Source of the DNA: Bathymodiolus brooksi
Lineage: Eukaryota > Mollusca > Bivalvia > Mytilida > Modiolidae
DNA length: 64,000 nucleotides
NCBI GenBank assembly: GCA_963680875.1
Contig: OY804584.1
Span: 93,680,031 to 93,744,030, forward strand
Direction of reading: 5' to 3'
Of this stretch, positions 36,701-42,459 are shown one piece after another. The first letter of the stretch is position 1, and every line of letters starts with the position of its first letter. The notes under the pieces were generated by a model. It was given only the letters and a program-made list of their open reading frames with translations. It ran no database searches and was not told the origin of the DNA. The translations under genes and the position numbers were made by a program.

Positions 36701-38688
36701 TTTGAGCATGTACGGTTGTTATAGCACGTAAACAAAACAAAATAACAAAACACAACGCAGGAAACTAAAAAGATGAGCAACACAAACCCTAGAGTTTAAG
36801 GTTGAAATAATTGATTTATTAAATTTCCAATATATTTTAATTATGCTTTATGTACCAGGATGTGGATAACCATCATTTGTAACTGATGGATTCTGCGAAC
36901 CTGACAGCGATAGTAATGGCCAGTCAGCAAATTTGAATTGTCTAGATGGATTCTATCTGAACAAAGCCGTACAGATATCCTGTATGTCAAATAATACCTG
37001 GTCTAACGTCACTGGATTCTGATTGATTGATTTGATTTGATGTTTTGTGTTTAGCGCCACTTTCAGCAATATTTCAGCTATATCAGGGCGACCAGTTTTA
37101 GTTATGGAAGACGCCGGAGTACCCGGAAAGAACCACCGACCATTGGCAAGCAACTGGTAAACTTTATCACTTGCGGTTGCGAGTCGAGTGCACCTTTTTT
37201 GTAATTCACAAAGCCGGGCGCGAACCCACGCCGTATTGGTGATATGCTTGTATGAGTTGCTAGGTAATCTAACTACCTAACTCATTGAGGCAGCCGGGCC
37301 CTCGATGGATTCTGTTTGTCAAGTAAGTACATCATAAATTTGGGACGACCGTGGCAGCAATAGTATGGAAGTTGGTTTTAGATATACTTATGTGAGTTTG
37401 TGATAAAGATTGCCAATGACTTACAGCAGGTCGGTGAATTTTTTTCCAGGTAGTCTGGTTTCTAACATTAATAATAAAAACGTAGATATCCAATTCAGTC
37501 CTCACTGCGCGTATCTTGAATAACCTCCACTATGCACGTTCATAGTACAAACGATGGAATTTAAAAGTCATTTGAAGTCTGAACAGGAAACCAAAGGTCC
37601 TGAGTGAAATAGCCAAATTCGACTAAGACTAGCTACTATATGCCTGCGAGAGATTGACCATAATTTTACGGAATTACATTATTTATGAACTGCAAAATTC
37701 TAACATAGATATATTTAATAAATCATGTCAGTGCGATTGGAAGCAATGACTACTGGGTTTATTATACCCTCGGTCGTGGACTAACAGTCAGCCGTTGCTA
37801 ACGGTGTTGTAAATGGATATCAGAATGGATCGATCTCAAGCTGGACTATTGTGTAACCAAGGATACGACACCTCAGTACCTATTATATTGCCACTGAATT
37901 TTCGAAACCTGTATAATCTAAGAAAAAAATAAAGGAATTATGATTATTTGAATTTAACATTTACTTCTACTATATTTCAGCAATATCGTGTTGGTAAGTT
38001 TTATTGCTGGAAAAAACCATAGGATCCTAGAAAACACAAAATATTCTCCAGTCGCTAGCAAGATAAAATAAATAAATTGAGTACACTTTGACATGGATGG
38101 GAATTTAACACACAATATGTAGCATTGAAATGCACGGATTTAACATGTAGCTGTAAATTCTATGCTAATATATGATCGTAGGCACACCGGCCCTTTCAGA
38201 AGTGAGAGATAAGTGAAAGTTGAAGTGGTATTGCCCCGATGTTGTGTGGTCCGCTCTGATCATTGTGTTTGTTTTTTTTTGTTTTTTTGTTTTTAATTTT
38301 TTTTCTCTTGTGTTGTGTCTAATAGTCAATGTTGCCTGTGTCATTCATTATGAAATAAACATTTTTTTTTTCAGATTTGCTTACCACTACTACCGCAAAT
38401 ATGACAGAATCCACACCACCAAAGCCCGGGGAGAATATGCTTGTTATTACTATCGAAGTCGTTGCATCGGTAGTAGGTGTTTTGCTTGCTATAAGTGTGA
38501 TAACAATAATAACTCTCAAACACAGAAAACGAAAAAATTATAAACTGCAGGACAAATATGTCATCAATGAGCTACCCAGCTACACTAAATTATTTGATAA
38601 CAATAGCCCAACACCTATTCGCCGATCGTCGACATCTTACTCACAAAAATCGTCTCTGGGTTTTGAAAACATGGCATACAATTGCTAA
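24650..38688 (+). CDS. AMOP-VWD-Sushi type I transmembrane protein, SUSD2/mesh/mucin-4-like (3' ten exons)
   Basis: Spliced gene whose 5' exons lie left of the window. The exons are 24650-24786, 25507-25770, 26598-26878, 27903-28040, 28227-28376, 33493-33627, 34593-34718, 35720-35965, 36363-36536 and 38375-38688, all with GT-AG borders and agreeing phases, giving 654 codons and a TAA stop. Domain order: linker, AMOP (CPCSLDVALLD, FLSNFIYDVIPYQHCC), VWD (GSGDPHLVTLDG to GLYGNNDG), linker with SLFTYPNGRTF, one four-cysteine Sushi/CCP domain, a hydrophobic helix (VITIEVVASVVGVLLAISVI) followed by KHRKRK, and a tail of about 50 residues. This is the order of SUSD2 and insect Mesh. By family knowledge such proteins sit at the cell surface and act in adhesion or junctions; their N-terminal part often has a NIDO domain, which would be outside this window. 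The exact role here is unknown. The introns hold the unusual splice-site arrays described separately. Confidence 0.88.
24787..25506 (+). other. Intron before the AMOP exon
   Basis: The intron contains the SINE fragment at 25,300-25,385 and, before it, a cysteine-rich open stretch (about 25,071-25,263; ends in a GTAAGC donor) that reads NGPMENCCNVMLIWQ and NECNCFNLPIYQRCSLCG. If this were an exon its end phase would not fit the 25,507 exon, whereas the exon at 24,650-24,786 fits directly. It may be a dead or alternative exon. Confidence 0.5.
25300..25385 (+). mobile_element. SINE 3' end fragment in an AMOP intron
   Basis: The string gaccgccacgacataactga, then gcaagtggcgttaagcacca and a caaacaaacaaa tail, matches the 3' end of the 41,020-41,283 family in diverged form (ctgaaagtggcgttaaac). 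Head and body are missing or unrecognisable, so it is a truncated or old copy. Confidence 0.65.
25507..25770 (+). CDS. Exon: AMOP domain, first half
   Basis: Acceptor tttgtttttcag, donor CATC|GTGAGT. It encodes SPYYWSDMFTVLVN, then CDDW, then CPCSLDVALLDLTRFHID, and cysteines on to CYLQPFTKLCFKQNLP. The CPC...L..AL.D..RF..D..C pattern is the signature of the AMOP domain (adhesion-associated domain in MUC4 and other proteins). Phase 2 at both ends. Confidence 0.9.
25771..26387 (+). other. Intron, AT-rich
   Basis: Contains an A run of about 22 at 26,162-26,182. A gggtgtcgaacccctgctgg string at 25,890-25,910 has a tRNA box-B-like core on the minus strand but no box A is visible. No coding signal beyond the exon's read-through. 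Confidence 0.45.
26388..26517. repeat. Near-perfect inverted repeat (foldback element)
   Basis: Left arm ggaaatatattatgtaagag, aatacactccaacttgtaga, ttcttaaaaataa; right arm the reverse complement with few changes, ending aacataatgtatattcc. The arms are about 55-60 bp around a short centre (actcggcccttgcgg). The layout fits a foldback MITE; no clear target duplication is seen. A transcript would form a long hairpin in the AMOP intron, 80 bp upstream of the next acceptor. Confidence 0.85.
26598..26878 (+). CDS. Exon: AMOP domain, second half
   Basis: Acceptor tgaactttag, donor GTGG|GTAAGC. It encodes VQGYGNQCCYNDNGLLM, then the conserved block IPFLSNFIYDVIPYQHCC, then the FYARRPPNSCVNYVPPVVG end that closes AMOP and leads to the VWD domain. 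The match to the AMOP pattern Q.CCY...G.L and D..P...CC is strong by eye. Enters in phase 2, leaves in phase 1. Confidence 0.92.
26994..27216 (+). repeat. Diverged direct duplication of about 110-120 bp
   Basis: Two tandem copies, 26,994-27,114 and 27,115-27,216. Shared landmarks are gaaatcc-ggtcc-gg-ttg, agggaca, ttagcgtgttgt-ttcaatg, and tttgtatgaagatattgttt followed by acacattcctatt. The copies differ at perhaps one base in six and by a short deletion. Confidence 0.8.
27217..27902 (+). other. Intron before the first VWD exon
   Basis: Low-complexity AT-rich sequence. At about 27,710-27,880 there is a piece (acacaaaacaatgaacacaa, catgacacccggaagtgttc, cactagtaacacatgtagtg) resembling the dispersed repeat seen at 32.7 and 33.8 kb. 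A 102-codon minus-strand frame here is a by-product of this A-rich piece. Confidence 0.45.
27903..28040 (+). CDS. Exon: VWD domain, part 1
   Basis: Acceptor at 27,901-27,902, donor TCAAG|GTATGT. It encodes ARGSGDPHLVTLDGLLYTFN and continues GVGEFIAIANDNFTLQMRLEQ. The GDPH-x4-DG-x3-F-N-G motif is the start of a von Willebrand factor type D domain. Phase 1 on both sides. Confidence 0.93.
28041..28226 (+). other. Short intron between VWD exons 1 and 2
   Basis: 186 bp, AT-rich, starting GTATGT and ending cattatag. It contains a diverged duplication of about 60 bp: ttatt-actattcattg/tatccg-acaga-cg, with cggacagaacgctagtcaat near 28,100 and cgaacagaccgattagccat near 28,145. Confidence 0.6.
28227..28376 (+). 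CDS. Exon: VWD domain, part 2 (source of the donor array)
   Basis: Acceptor cattatag, donor GTTAGAG|GTAAGA. It encodes SSVTSIAAKSYANADVIEVQ, then RGIDVLVNGELVDFEASISN and TLSVRG. The last roughly 70 coding bases with the donor and about 20 intron bases are the source of the tandem array that starts directly downstream. Reading past this donor meets a TAG stop within eight codons (28,394-28,396), so use of any later donor copy would truncate the protein. Phase 1 on both sides. Confidence 0.92.
28305..29773 (+). repeat. Exon-plus-donor minisatellite, 86-bp and 124-bp units
   Basis: The first copy is the real exon end. The long unit is 86 bp: about 70 bp of VWD coding sequence (starting gatgttctggttaatggtga), the donor ttagag|gtaagaag, and tttgttagatag. 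Many long units are followed by a 38-bp short unit (gtaagaagcttgttagatag plus actggttctctgttagag), making a 124-bp composite. I count about 14 long units and about 22 donor motifs; one is mutated (agttaag near 28,460), and two long units have lost the end of the coding part. The array ends at the LINE insertion. Units differ by only a few bases, so expansion looks recent. Confidence 0.93.
29774..30608 (+). mobile_element. 5'-truncated LINE (non-LTR retrotransposon) insertion
   Basis: An 835-bp insert in the donor array. The 14-bp string agaagcttgttgga occurs directly on both sides (29,760-29,773 and 30,609-30,622) and includes a base change (ttgga instead of ttaga) not typical of neighbouring units, so it is a convincing target-site duplication. 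The insert codes for the C-terminal end of a LINE reverse transcriptase protein and ends in an A-rich tail (aaaagtaaaattacaaaaaaat region). A G run is at about 30,391-30,404. Truncation at the 5' end with a TSD and an A-rich 3' end is typical of target-primed insertion. Confidence 0.88.
29847..30387 (+). pseudogene. LINE ORF2 C-terminal fragment with zinc-knuckle
   Basis: The open frame 29,847-30,293 reads through KWENLLNIKEVNW (from just upstream), FQYKFLHRTILTNTFLYK, and a cysteine-histidine knuckle CAFCGETRETILHLFCDC. This is the reverse-transcriptase zinc-binding region (zf-RVT) found near the C-terminus of LINE proteins. The frame stops at 30,293; the expected continuation DRVRDRWHEILLFMGKD followed by TAA lies in another frame at about 30,299-30,387, which indicates a frameshift. 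The endonuclease and polymerase core are absent, so it cannot be active. Confidence 0.85.
30609..32008 (+). repeat. 38-bp splice-donor minisatellite
   Basis: About 37 units of 38 bp (by length), unit pieces ttctctgttagaggtaagaa and gcttgttagatagactgg. This short unit is the donor-bearing end of the exon-derived unit without the coding part. Nearly every unit keeps AGAG|GTAAGA, an excellent 5' splice-site match, preceded by a pyrimidine-rich ttctctgtt. Common variants are ggtaga for gataga and attgctt for actggtt. The last units fade at about 32,000. Confidence 0.94.
32009..32683 (+). other. Intron sequence after the donor array
   Basis: AT-rich intron with no coding signal. Two or three diverged repeats of a phrase like gtcctggtgttaagcttgtg / gtcctagttttgaactggtc occur at about 32,060-32,200, each followed by a ggatcg or ggatca string; they look like a degenerate tandem repeat of roughly 60 bp. 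Nothing else recognised. Confidence 0.5.
32684..32930 (+). mobile_element. Dispersed repeat with one copy of the 59-bp unit (reverse orientation)
   Basis: From aacgttagagaaaaccgaag through caagaatggacaatttagag the sequence is the reverse complement of the array-1 unit, present once. It continues through an acaaacaaagcataaaacac part into a segment with gatcagcaacacggacccc and gggtaagcagttcctgcc. Parts recur at 36,740-36,800 and near 27,790-27,880, 33,840-33,900 and 34,990-35,080. I read this as a member of a mollusc-type dispersed repeat family; the class is not clear. Confidence 0.65.
33230..33425 (+). repeat. Dispersed repeat, inverted relative to 41,340-41,520
   Basis: The string ccagtcaatgcaatgtgcct with the following ctcaaatagaacaag matches, with a few changes, the reverse complement of 41,395-41,435. 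Similarity extends over the neighbouring tatatttcggtcagtgatag part. The two copies lie in opposite orientation about 8 kb apart. Family unknown. Confidence 0.6.
33493..33627 (+). CDS. Exon: VWD domain, part 3
   Basis: Acceptor tatatcttaacag, donor AATCGG|GTAACT. It encodes AVIDNISGDVQSVTVTFERP followed by HVSVKAYAVLNILNLLIMTS, the central beta-strand region expected of a VWD domain. It joins the 28,376 donor after a 5.1-kb intron that holds the donor arrays and the LINE. Phase 1 on both sides. The open frame runs on past the donor to 33,821 but the extension is basic and repeat-derived. Confidence 0.85.
33628..34250 (+). other. Intron with dispersed-repeat fragment
   Basis: The stretch 33,690-33,905 resembles other dispersed pieces in the window: ccagaagggtgcgaatttcc and a following cacatgtcatgtt are also seen in diverged form near 27,830-27,875. 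The remainder to 34,250 is AT-rich without a recognised feature. Confidence 0.45.
34251..34630 (+). repeat. Acceptor-plus-exon minisatellite, about 48-bp unit, eight copies
   Basis: Copies begin with tcag at 34251, 34300, 34348, 34395, 34443, 34491, 34539 and 34589; the last is the genuine exon acceptor. Each copy has a T-rich lead (tatatatttttt), cag, and then about 30 bp of the exon (gacacttccttggtttatat and ggtaacaatgatg). The first four alternate between tcaggagaattcc and tcagaagaattca, a two-unit higher-order pattern; the later ones are tcaggacacttca. The units are not a multiple of three, so inclusion of upstream copies shifts frame and meets stops. Confidence 0.94.
34593..34718 (+). 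CDS. Exon: VWD domain, part 4
   Basis: Acceptor atatatttttcag (34,591-34,592), donor AACAT|GTATGT. It encodes GHFLGLYGNNDGIKDNDLIS, then RNGVLINSNASMIDIHNQFG. This is the GL-x-GN-x-DG-x3-ND closing motif of VWD, with tyrosine where a cysteine is common. Its first 30 bp and acceptor are the source of the array upstream. Phase 1 on both sides. Confidence 0.92.
34719..35719 (+). other. Intron with repeat fragment and CACTC-rich tract
   Basis: A diverged dispersed-repeat piece lies at about 34,980-35,090 (cgagcaacgcgaaccaacac, then a ggtgcggagacattagca part), similar in layout to the pieces at 32.8 kb. At 35,480-35,645 there is a degenerate CACTC/CACACA tract (cactcgctcacacaccaacg) that yields histidine- and threonine-rich false open frames. 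The acceptor gtttgtattgtag precedes the next exon. Confidence 0.55.
35720..35965 (+). CDS. Exon: post-VWD linker
   Basis: Acceptor gtattgtag, donor GCTGCAG|GTAAAT. It encodes WAISENESLFTYPNGRTFSS, NHSFNPGFFIP, then DVCGTNYECTYDYYVTGDEN and NITAAG. The S.SLFTY.. motif and the C-x5-C-x-(Y/F)D pattern follow VWD in SUSD2- and mesh-like proteins. Several N-x-S/T sites fit an extracellular location. Phase 1 on both sides. Confidence 0.88.
35966..36362 (+). other. Intron with dispersed-repeat fragment
   Basis: A short piece at about 36,205-36,300 (acaaaagaaccacgacatat, then ggcttggaacaggcacatac) resembles the diverged aaaaggaccacgacctatgg piece at 26,970. The rest has no recognised content. The acceptor is the T-rich tgtttgtgtttaag. 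Confidence 0.45.
36363..36536 (+). CDS. Exon: Sushi/CCP domain (intact)
   Basis: Acceptor tgtttgtgtttaag, donor CCCAT|GTAAGT. A single exon encodes one complement control protein module: VVSCGFPYNMYNGVWIADGY, TLECGSGYYQ, ASCSANGSW and NSTCIP. The four cysteines and the tryptophan before the last cysteine are in the expected places. It is symmetrical (phase 1-1), as is usual for Sushi exons, so Sushi exons can be gained or lost without a frame change. Confidence 0.92.
36537..36858 (+). other. Intron with dispersed-repeat fragment
   Basis: At 36,735-36,790 the sequence (acaaaacacaacgcaggaaa, then agatgagcaacacaaaccc) matches the dispersed element at 32,785-32,825. The rest is AT-rich and unremarkable. 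Confidence 0.5.
36859..37322 (+). pseudogene. Dead second Sushi exon, interrupted by a SINE
   Basis: After an acceptor-like tgtaccag the frame reads CG, a TAA stop (36,867-36,869), then PSFVTDGFCEPDSDSNGQSA, NLNCLDGFYLNKAVQISCMS and NNTWSNVTGF. This is a Sushi domain with cysteines in place, the stop sitting where an aromatic residue is expected. Joining to the upstream exon also makes a TGA at the junction. A SINE splits the codon of the fourth cysteine; downstream of it the frame finishes TGT TTG TCA A and a GTAAGT donor follows at 37,323. With the SINE ignored the exon would be phase 1-1, so splicing past it leaves the gene in frame. Confidence 0.85.
37022..37305 (-). mobile_element. tRNA-derived SINE, minus strand, with 9-bp TSD
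   Basis: Flanked by tggattctg at 37,013-37,021 and 37,306-37,314. Read on the minus strand it starts in a tRNA-like head with a box-B-like gtgggttcgcgcccggc, continues with a conserved body (ggtggttctttccgggtact, and the ctgaaagtggcgctaaacac end), and finishes in a simple repeat of caat/caaat type. The body and tail are shared with 41,020-41,283. A SINE transcribed by RNA polymerase III and moved by a LINE is the best fit. Confidence 0.88.
37323..37787 (+). other. Intron-like sequence between two dead Sushi exons
   Basis: Begins with the unused donor GTAAGT of the dead exon. AT-rich and without coding character, a known repeat or other signal that I can recognise. Confidence 0.5.
37788..37905 (+). 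pseudogene. Remnant of a third Sushi exon
   Basis: In one frame (37,791 onward) it reads AVANGVVNGYQNGS; in another frame slightly downstream it reads AGLLCNQGYDTSVPIILP. Together they match the first half of a Sushi domain (x-NG-x3-x-Y-x2-G, then C-x2-GY), but the frame changes between them, the cysteines that should flank them are not seen, and no second half is found. An acceptor-like ggactaacag lies directly upstream. It looks like an older dead exon than the one at 36,859. Confidence 0.65.
37906..38374 (+). other. Intron before the transmembrane exon
   Basis: AT-rich, with a T-rich tract at 38,270-38,305. It ends in a strong polypyrimidine acceptor (attttttttttcag). No other feature recognised. 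Confidence 0.55.
38375..38688 (+). CDS. Exon: transmembrane helix and cytoplasmic tail
   Basis: Acceptor at 38,373-38,374; stop TAA at 38,686-38,688. It encodes a Thr-rich stalk (YLLTTTTANMTESTPPKPGE), a hydrophobic segment of about 25 residues (MLVITIEVVASVVGVLLAIS and following), the basic stop-transfer KHRKRK, and a tail with NELPSYTKLF and SLGFENMAYNC. The T left by the Sushi exon plus AT gives a tyrosine codon, so the frame is continuous when the two dead Sushi exons are skipped. The tail has tyrosines in YxxL/F-like surroundings, possibly for sorting, which is inference only. Confidence 0.92.
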
Positions 38689-38788
38689 GCGTAAAATATA
38701 TCCTGAGGGAACATCCGGGTATAGAGAATGAACTTTTCCGTGGTCGCGAAGGACCTTTTCCAAACGGCTGATCGCTGTCTGAGGCGTT

Positions 38789-38794
38789 ATTAAA
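38789..38794 (+). promoter_or_regulatory. Candidate polyadenylation signal (ATTAAA)
   Basis: ATTAAA about 100 bp after the stop codon, followed within 40 bp by a T-rich tract. It is the common variant of AATAAA. No canonical AATAAA lies closer to the stop. Confidence 0.4.
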
Positions 38795-38889
38795 AGCAAT
38801 ATATTTTGTTAATTATGTAACTCTTTATTTTTTTTCTCTTTTTTTCTTTAATTTTTATCATATCTATATTACACCTGTAAACAATTTAC

Positions 38890-39600
38890 CTCTGGGTGCC
38901 AGGAAACCTCAAAGGTTTACAAATATTTACAACGAACAATATAATTAAATAAATAAGTGTTGGTAGTAGGAATACAATATCATAAGCAAATAAATCATTT
39001 TTTTTATCTCTCATATTCAATTTATAAGCATACATTATTACACAGTAAGCAATGAAAGGAACTAATAATGTAACTAAATGCATACTATACATATCCAATA
39101 ATAACTAATTTCCTAATATCATATAATTTTTGAATTTCTGGGTTTGTAATCATCATTTGTATGTTATTTCTGAGTTCAGTTTTGAAATTTGTGACAACTA
39201 TTGCTTCTCTGTAAATGATTTTATTATATTTTATATAATTTCTTGTTTTCCACATTATCCATTTTAATATACAAATTACCAAATTCACTAAAAGTAGGTC
39301 TTCTGTTATATCTCCCTCATACACCCCAAGGATTAAGTTTTCCTCAACAAGTACTATATTCTTTTCAAAAATGAATATTAAAAATGTGTTTTAATTAATC
39401 TAAGACATGTTTAATTTTATGACACCTGTAAAACAAATGCATAAGGGACTCTTATTTCATTTTTACAAAAATGACATTGACCATTTGATCATCCCATTTT
39501 TTGTAATCTATAATCTGAATAGACAATGTTATGCAAACATTTCCATTGGAACTGGATAATGCTTTGTTTACATTTAATCTTTCCAGTATATATCAAATTG
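38890..39600 (-). pseudogene. Decayed LINE C-terminal fragment, minus strand
   Basis: On the minus strand, frames near 39,504-39,380 give KKWDDQMVNCHFCKNE and, after a frame change, SLMHLFYRCHKIKHV: a CxxC...H...C knuckle as in LINE reverse-transcriptase tails. Further down, 39,324-39,085 reads VNLVICILKWIMWKTRNYIK and NFKTELRNNIQMMI, the helical end typical of these proteins. Several frameshifts and stops show that it is old. It is not the same copy as the insert at 29.8 kb and is in the opposite orientation. Confidence 0.7.
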
Positions 39601-40089
39601 TTATCACGTTAAATTTCTTTTCATGAAATATATCCCATCTTAATTGACATTTTGGTGTGATTGGTTTAGGGACCGACCATTTAACTTAAAGGGGGGGGGG
39701 GTATGGTTTTTTGTTTCGTATGCTTATAGAATTGTATGTAAATATGTGGAGAGGACCTTTGTAAGTTGGAATAACATGTGTCCATCTAAATGTTATATAG
39801 TTAACAATAAAATACGCTTAATATAATCCTCTGTATTTTTTATTATTAAAAATTAATCTTTTTTATTTGTTTGTTATTTATTTTTTTGACATCTCAGACA
39901 ACTTTTAAATTCTGGTGACAAAGATGAAAAATGTGGTAGGAAATGTTAAAGAGGAAATTAAATCTATTGTAAGTGATAAACTTGACAAGATGTAATCCGT
40001 GTCTATAACTATTAAGGTATTGGGTTACTAGAGATATATTTAATTTATCGTCATTCAACAATTTACCACCTATATATTGAATACCACAC
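39601..40089. other. Intergenic, AT-rich with a G run
   Basis: Contains gaccgaccatttaacttaaa followed by a run of ten or so G at about 39,691-39,701. A 60-codon frame across the run has no recognisable domain. Otherwise T-rich simple sequence. Confidence 0.45.
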
Positions 40090-40250
40090 GTATTTAGGGG
40101 AACACCTGAACCGTGTTAACGACCTGCTGTCATGTGTAGGTTTGTGGAAACCTTAACTCGTAATGTGGATAACCAGGTGCGAATCATCGTCAGTGGTGCT
40201 AGGGGTGTGGTCAGAAGTCAAAGACTATAGCCACTCGACCACCCAGACCC
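40090..40250 (-). mobile_element. tRNA-derived SINE head fragment, minus strand
   Basis: On the minus strand 40,250-40,205 reads gggtctgggtggtcgagtgg then ctatagtctttgacttctga, which looks like the 5' part of a tRNA-Leu/Ser type SINE head (box A gtggtcgagtgg). The box B and tail are diverged or missing. It is a different SINE type from the one at 37.0 kb. Confidence 0.45.
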
Positions 40251-40611
40251 CCTACGTTTTGTGGGTGGGATTACTGACCATGATTAAGTGTTCTCGATAT
40301 GTACAGCCTCATGTGATAAACATTATCAAACGTCATCCTCATTATTTTTAGACGAAAATAAGTCTTGGTTTAGTGAGAAATAACAAAATGTTTCTTCAAA
40401 CAATATTTCAGTTATATCTCGGAGGTCATTTTAGTTGGTTGAGCAAACCGGAGTACCTGGAGAGGACCGTCGACATGCCACAAGTCACTAACATACTTTG
40501 TCACATATTGTTGTATGGCGTACACCAAGCCATGAACATGAATCGTATTCATAAAGTTTATATCTTCGAAGAGTGAGGTGATCCGAATGAAAAACAAAAC
40601 ATTGTGCAAAT
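40251..40611. other. Intergenic, short repeat traces only
   Basis: A short piece near 40,440-40,480 (gagcaaaccggagtacctgg) resembles the ccggagtaccc phrase in the SINE body. No gene or RNA recognised. Confidence 0.4.
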
Positions 40612-40910
40612 AAACGTTTGAGGAAACCGAGGGTGCAATCAAGAATGGAAAGTCCAGATACACTGACACCATTGGAGATAAGATTCATAGCGACGAACAA
40701 CGAAACAAACAAAACACATGAATTCAAATACAAAACAGAACAAATCTTCGAACAAATTTCCACAAAACCGGGATTGAGACCAGCTCCGATCTCTCGATGT
40801 CAGAGTTTTTTTTACTTTAGGTCTAATATTGACTAAAATGTGATTTACAAGTGTCCAGCACAATAAACAACACTGTCATAATTGACCAAAGGGAATCAAA
40901 TTCATCTTAG
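40612..40910 (+). mobile_element. Dispersed repeat linking the two array units
   Basis: It starts aaataaacgtttgaggaaac, continues gtgcaatcaagaatgg and ccagatacact (reverse complement of the 59-bp unit), then gacaccattggagataagat and gacgaacaacgaaacaaaca, which resembles the 52-bp unit (gacactggcaataatagact, tcaagatacagag, gaagacaaacaaaacaa). After that come ccgggattgagaccagctcc, gtgatttacaagtgtccagc and ataattgaccaaaggga. It is thus a single-copy version of both array units side by side. Confidence 0.7.
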
Positions 40911-41019
40911 AAACATGTCCACAATCACCTGATACACTGAAATCTTGTAATGATCAAACAACTCAAACAACTATGGAAATTATGAAGCGATGACTAAACT
41001 GACAAGGTCCCGGATTGTT

Positions 41020-41283
41020 CAATAAGTTAGGTAGTTGGATTACATGACAACTCATACAAGCCTATCACCAATACGGCGTGGGTTCGTGCCCGGCTTTGTA
41101 AATTACAAAAAGGGTGCACTCGACTCGCATCCGTAAGTGATAAAGTTTACCAGTTACTTTTCCATGGTCGGTGATTCTCTCCGGGTATTCCGGCTTCTTC
41201 CACCACTAAAACTGGTCGCCATGATATAGCTGAAATACTGCTGAAAGTGGCGTTAAACAAAAAAAAATTCAATCAATCAATCT
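41020..41283 (+). mobile_element. tRNA-derived SINE, plus strand
   Basis: Same family as 37,022-37,305. Head: aagttaggtagttggattac, then aatacggcgtgggttcgtgc (box-B-like ggttcgtgccc). Body: gtgcactcgactcgcatccg, ccggcttcttccaccactaa, and gctgaaagtggcgttaaaca. Tail: A run and caatcaatcaatc. The two copies differ by scattered substitutions. The tail of the next repeat-like string suggests intact 3' end; no clear target duplication was found. Confidence 0.85.
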
Positions 41284-41880
41284 AAACTGACAACAAGAGT
41301 AGTCCACTGTTTACAAAAGTCTGAAAATGTAGACAGACCTTAGAATATGATATCACTACAGATGCTGTTTGTTTTATTACCACGTTTATGGAGTACTGGT
41401 TCTATTTGAGTAGTCACATTGTATTGACAGGATAATTCTTTGTTATACGGTCACTGACTAAGATATAGTTATTGTGAATCTGATTCATGTTGAGCGACGG
41501 TAAGAAATGGTAGCAGTATAATAAGCGCGGACTTCACAGAAAACACCATCTAACACGAATAAAACTATGCTTGTGTCTGCTCTTTTATAAAATTTGGCAG
41601 TTGTTTGGGCTTCTAGATGTATAAATCATTTTCACTCGTTGCTAAGCAGGGCAGAATAGCTCTCCAAATGCTCGCTGTCTACCTGGTTCTAAATCTCGAA
41701 CTAATAAATTTTAATATTTTCCGACAATATACATAGTCTATTTATCATATATTATGAAATGATTGTTGTCTCTGAAGTTTGAAGGATGGTTTTTGATAAT
41801 TGGTGCTTTCAATAAACTCTCGTCATTAAATATTTGCAATCCAGGAGGAACCCAGTTTTTTCACTGCTGGATACAATCCT
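41284..41880. other. Intergenic, with an inverted dispersed-repeat copy
   Basis: The stretch 41,340-41,520 is the reverse-orientation relative of 33,230-33,425 (gtactggttctatttgagta, then cacattgtattgacagg). The remainder has no recognised feature. Confidence 0.5.
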
Positions 41881-42459
41881 TCAAAAAGGAAATAATTGAA
41901 TTTTTTTCTTTTTTTCTTTTTTTATAATGACATAATACATTATTGTTTGACTCGCCTGTTAACAAAATACCTTAGATGCCCAGGTAAGCAATAATAATCT
42001 AAGGTTCCCTGTTTTACAATAGATCTCTTATCCAGGGTTAATAAGAAATTTACTAGAGTCCACATGATCCCATTTCAAAAATACAACTAAATTTATCAAT
42101 AATAAAATCAACATGTAAGTCAATCTATATAGGCATTTTATGATAGCTTCAACATAATATTTTATAACATAATTGAATATTTAATACTAAATTAAATAGC
42201 AACTTTGATTTTCGCGCTGTCAAAGAATTTAGAATTGTGTGACTTTCCAATCTTTTTTTTATTTTTATTTTTTTTCCAATTTTTAGACTTTGATGAAGTT
42301 GATTAAAGACACACATCATCCGTCCTAAATTAGATACTATCGCTTGGTCGACACCTCTGTGCAAACTGGCCATTAGTCTCCGAGTGTAAGGTCTGCTCAT
42401 TAGTCTTTGCTTCGGCACTGACTTGACATATAAGATATATATTTTAATTTACATTTCGT
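41881..42459 (-). other. Intergenic, possible LINE 3' end remnant
   Basis: The 41,890-41,995 part (T-rich tract, then cgcctgttaacaaaatacct and gatgcccagg) resembles 38,820-38,915 (T-rich tract, cacctgtaaacaatttacct, gggtgccagg), which is the 3' end of the minus-strand LINE remnant. An 89-codon minus-strand frame at 42,149-42,418 has no recognised domain. Weak evidence. Confidence 0.35.

Noticed and set aside
40412..40863. Overlapping frames on both strands around the dispersed element
   Set aside because: They include translation of the reverse 59-bp unit (LDFPFLIAPSVSSNVYL) and so come from repeat DNA, not a gene.
42149..42418. 89-codon minus-strand frame
   Set aside because: No recognisable domain and next to repeat remains. 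Too weak to call a gene.
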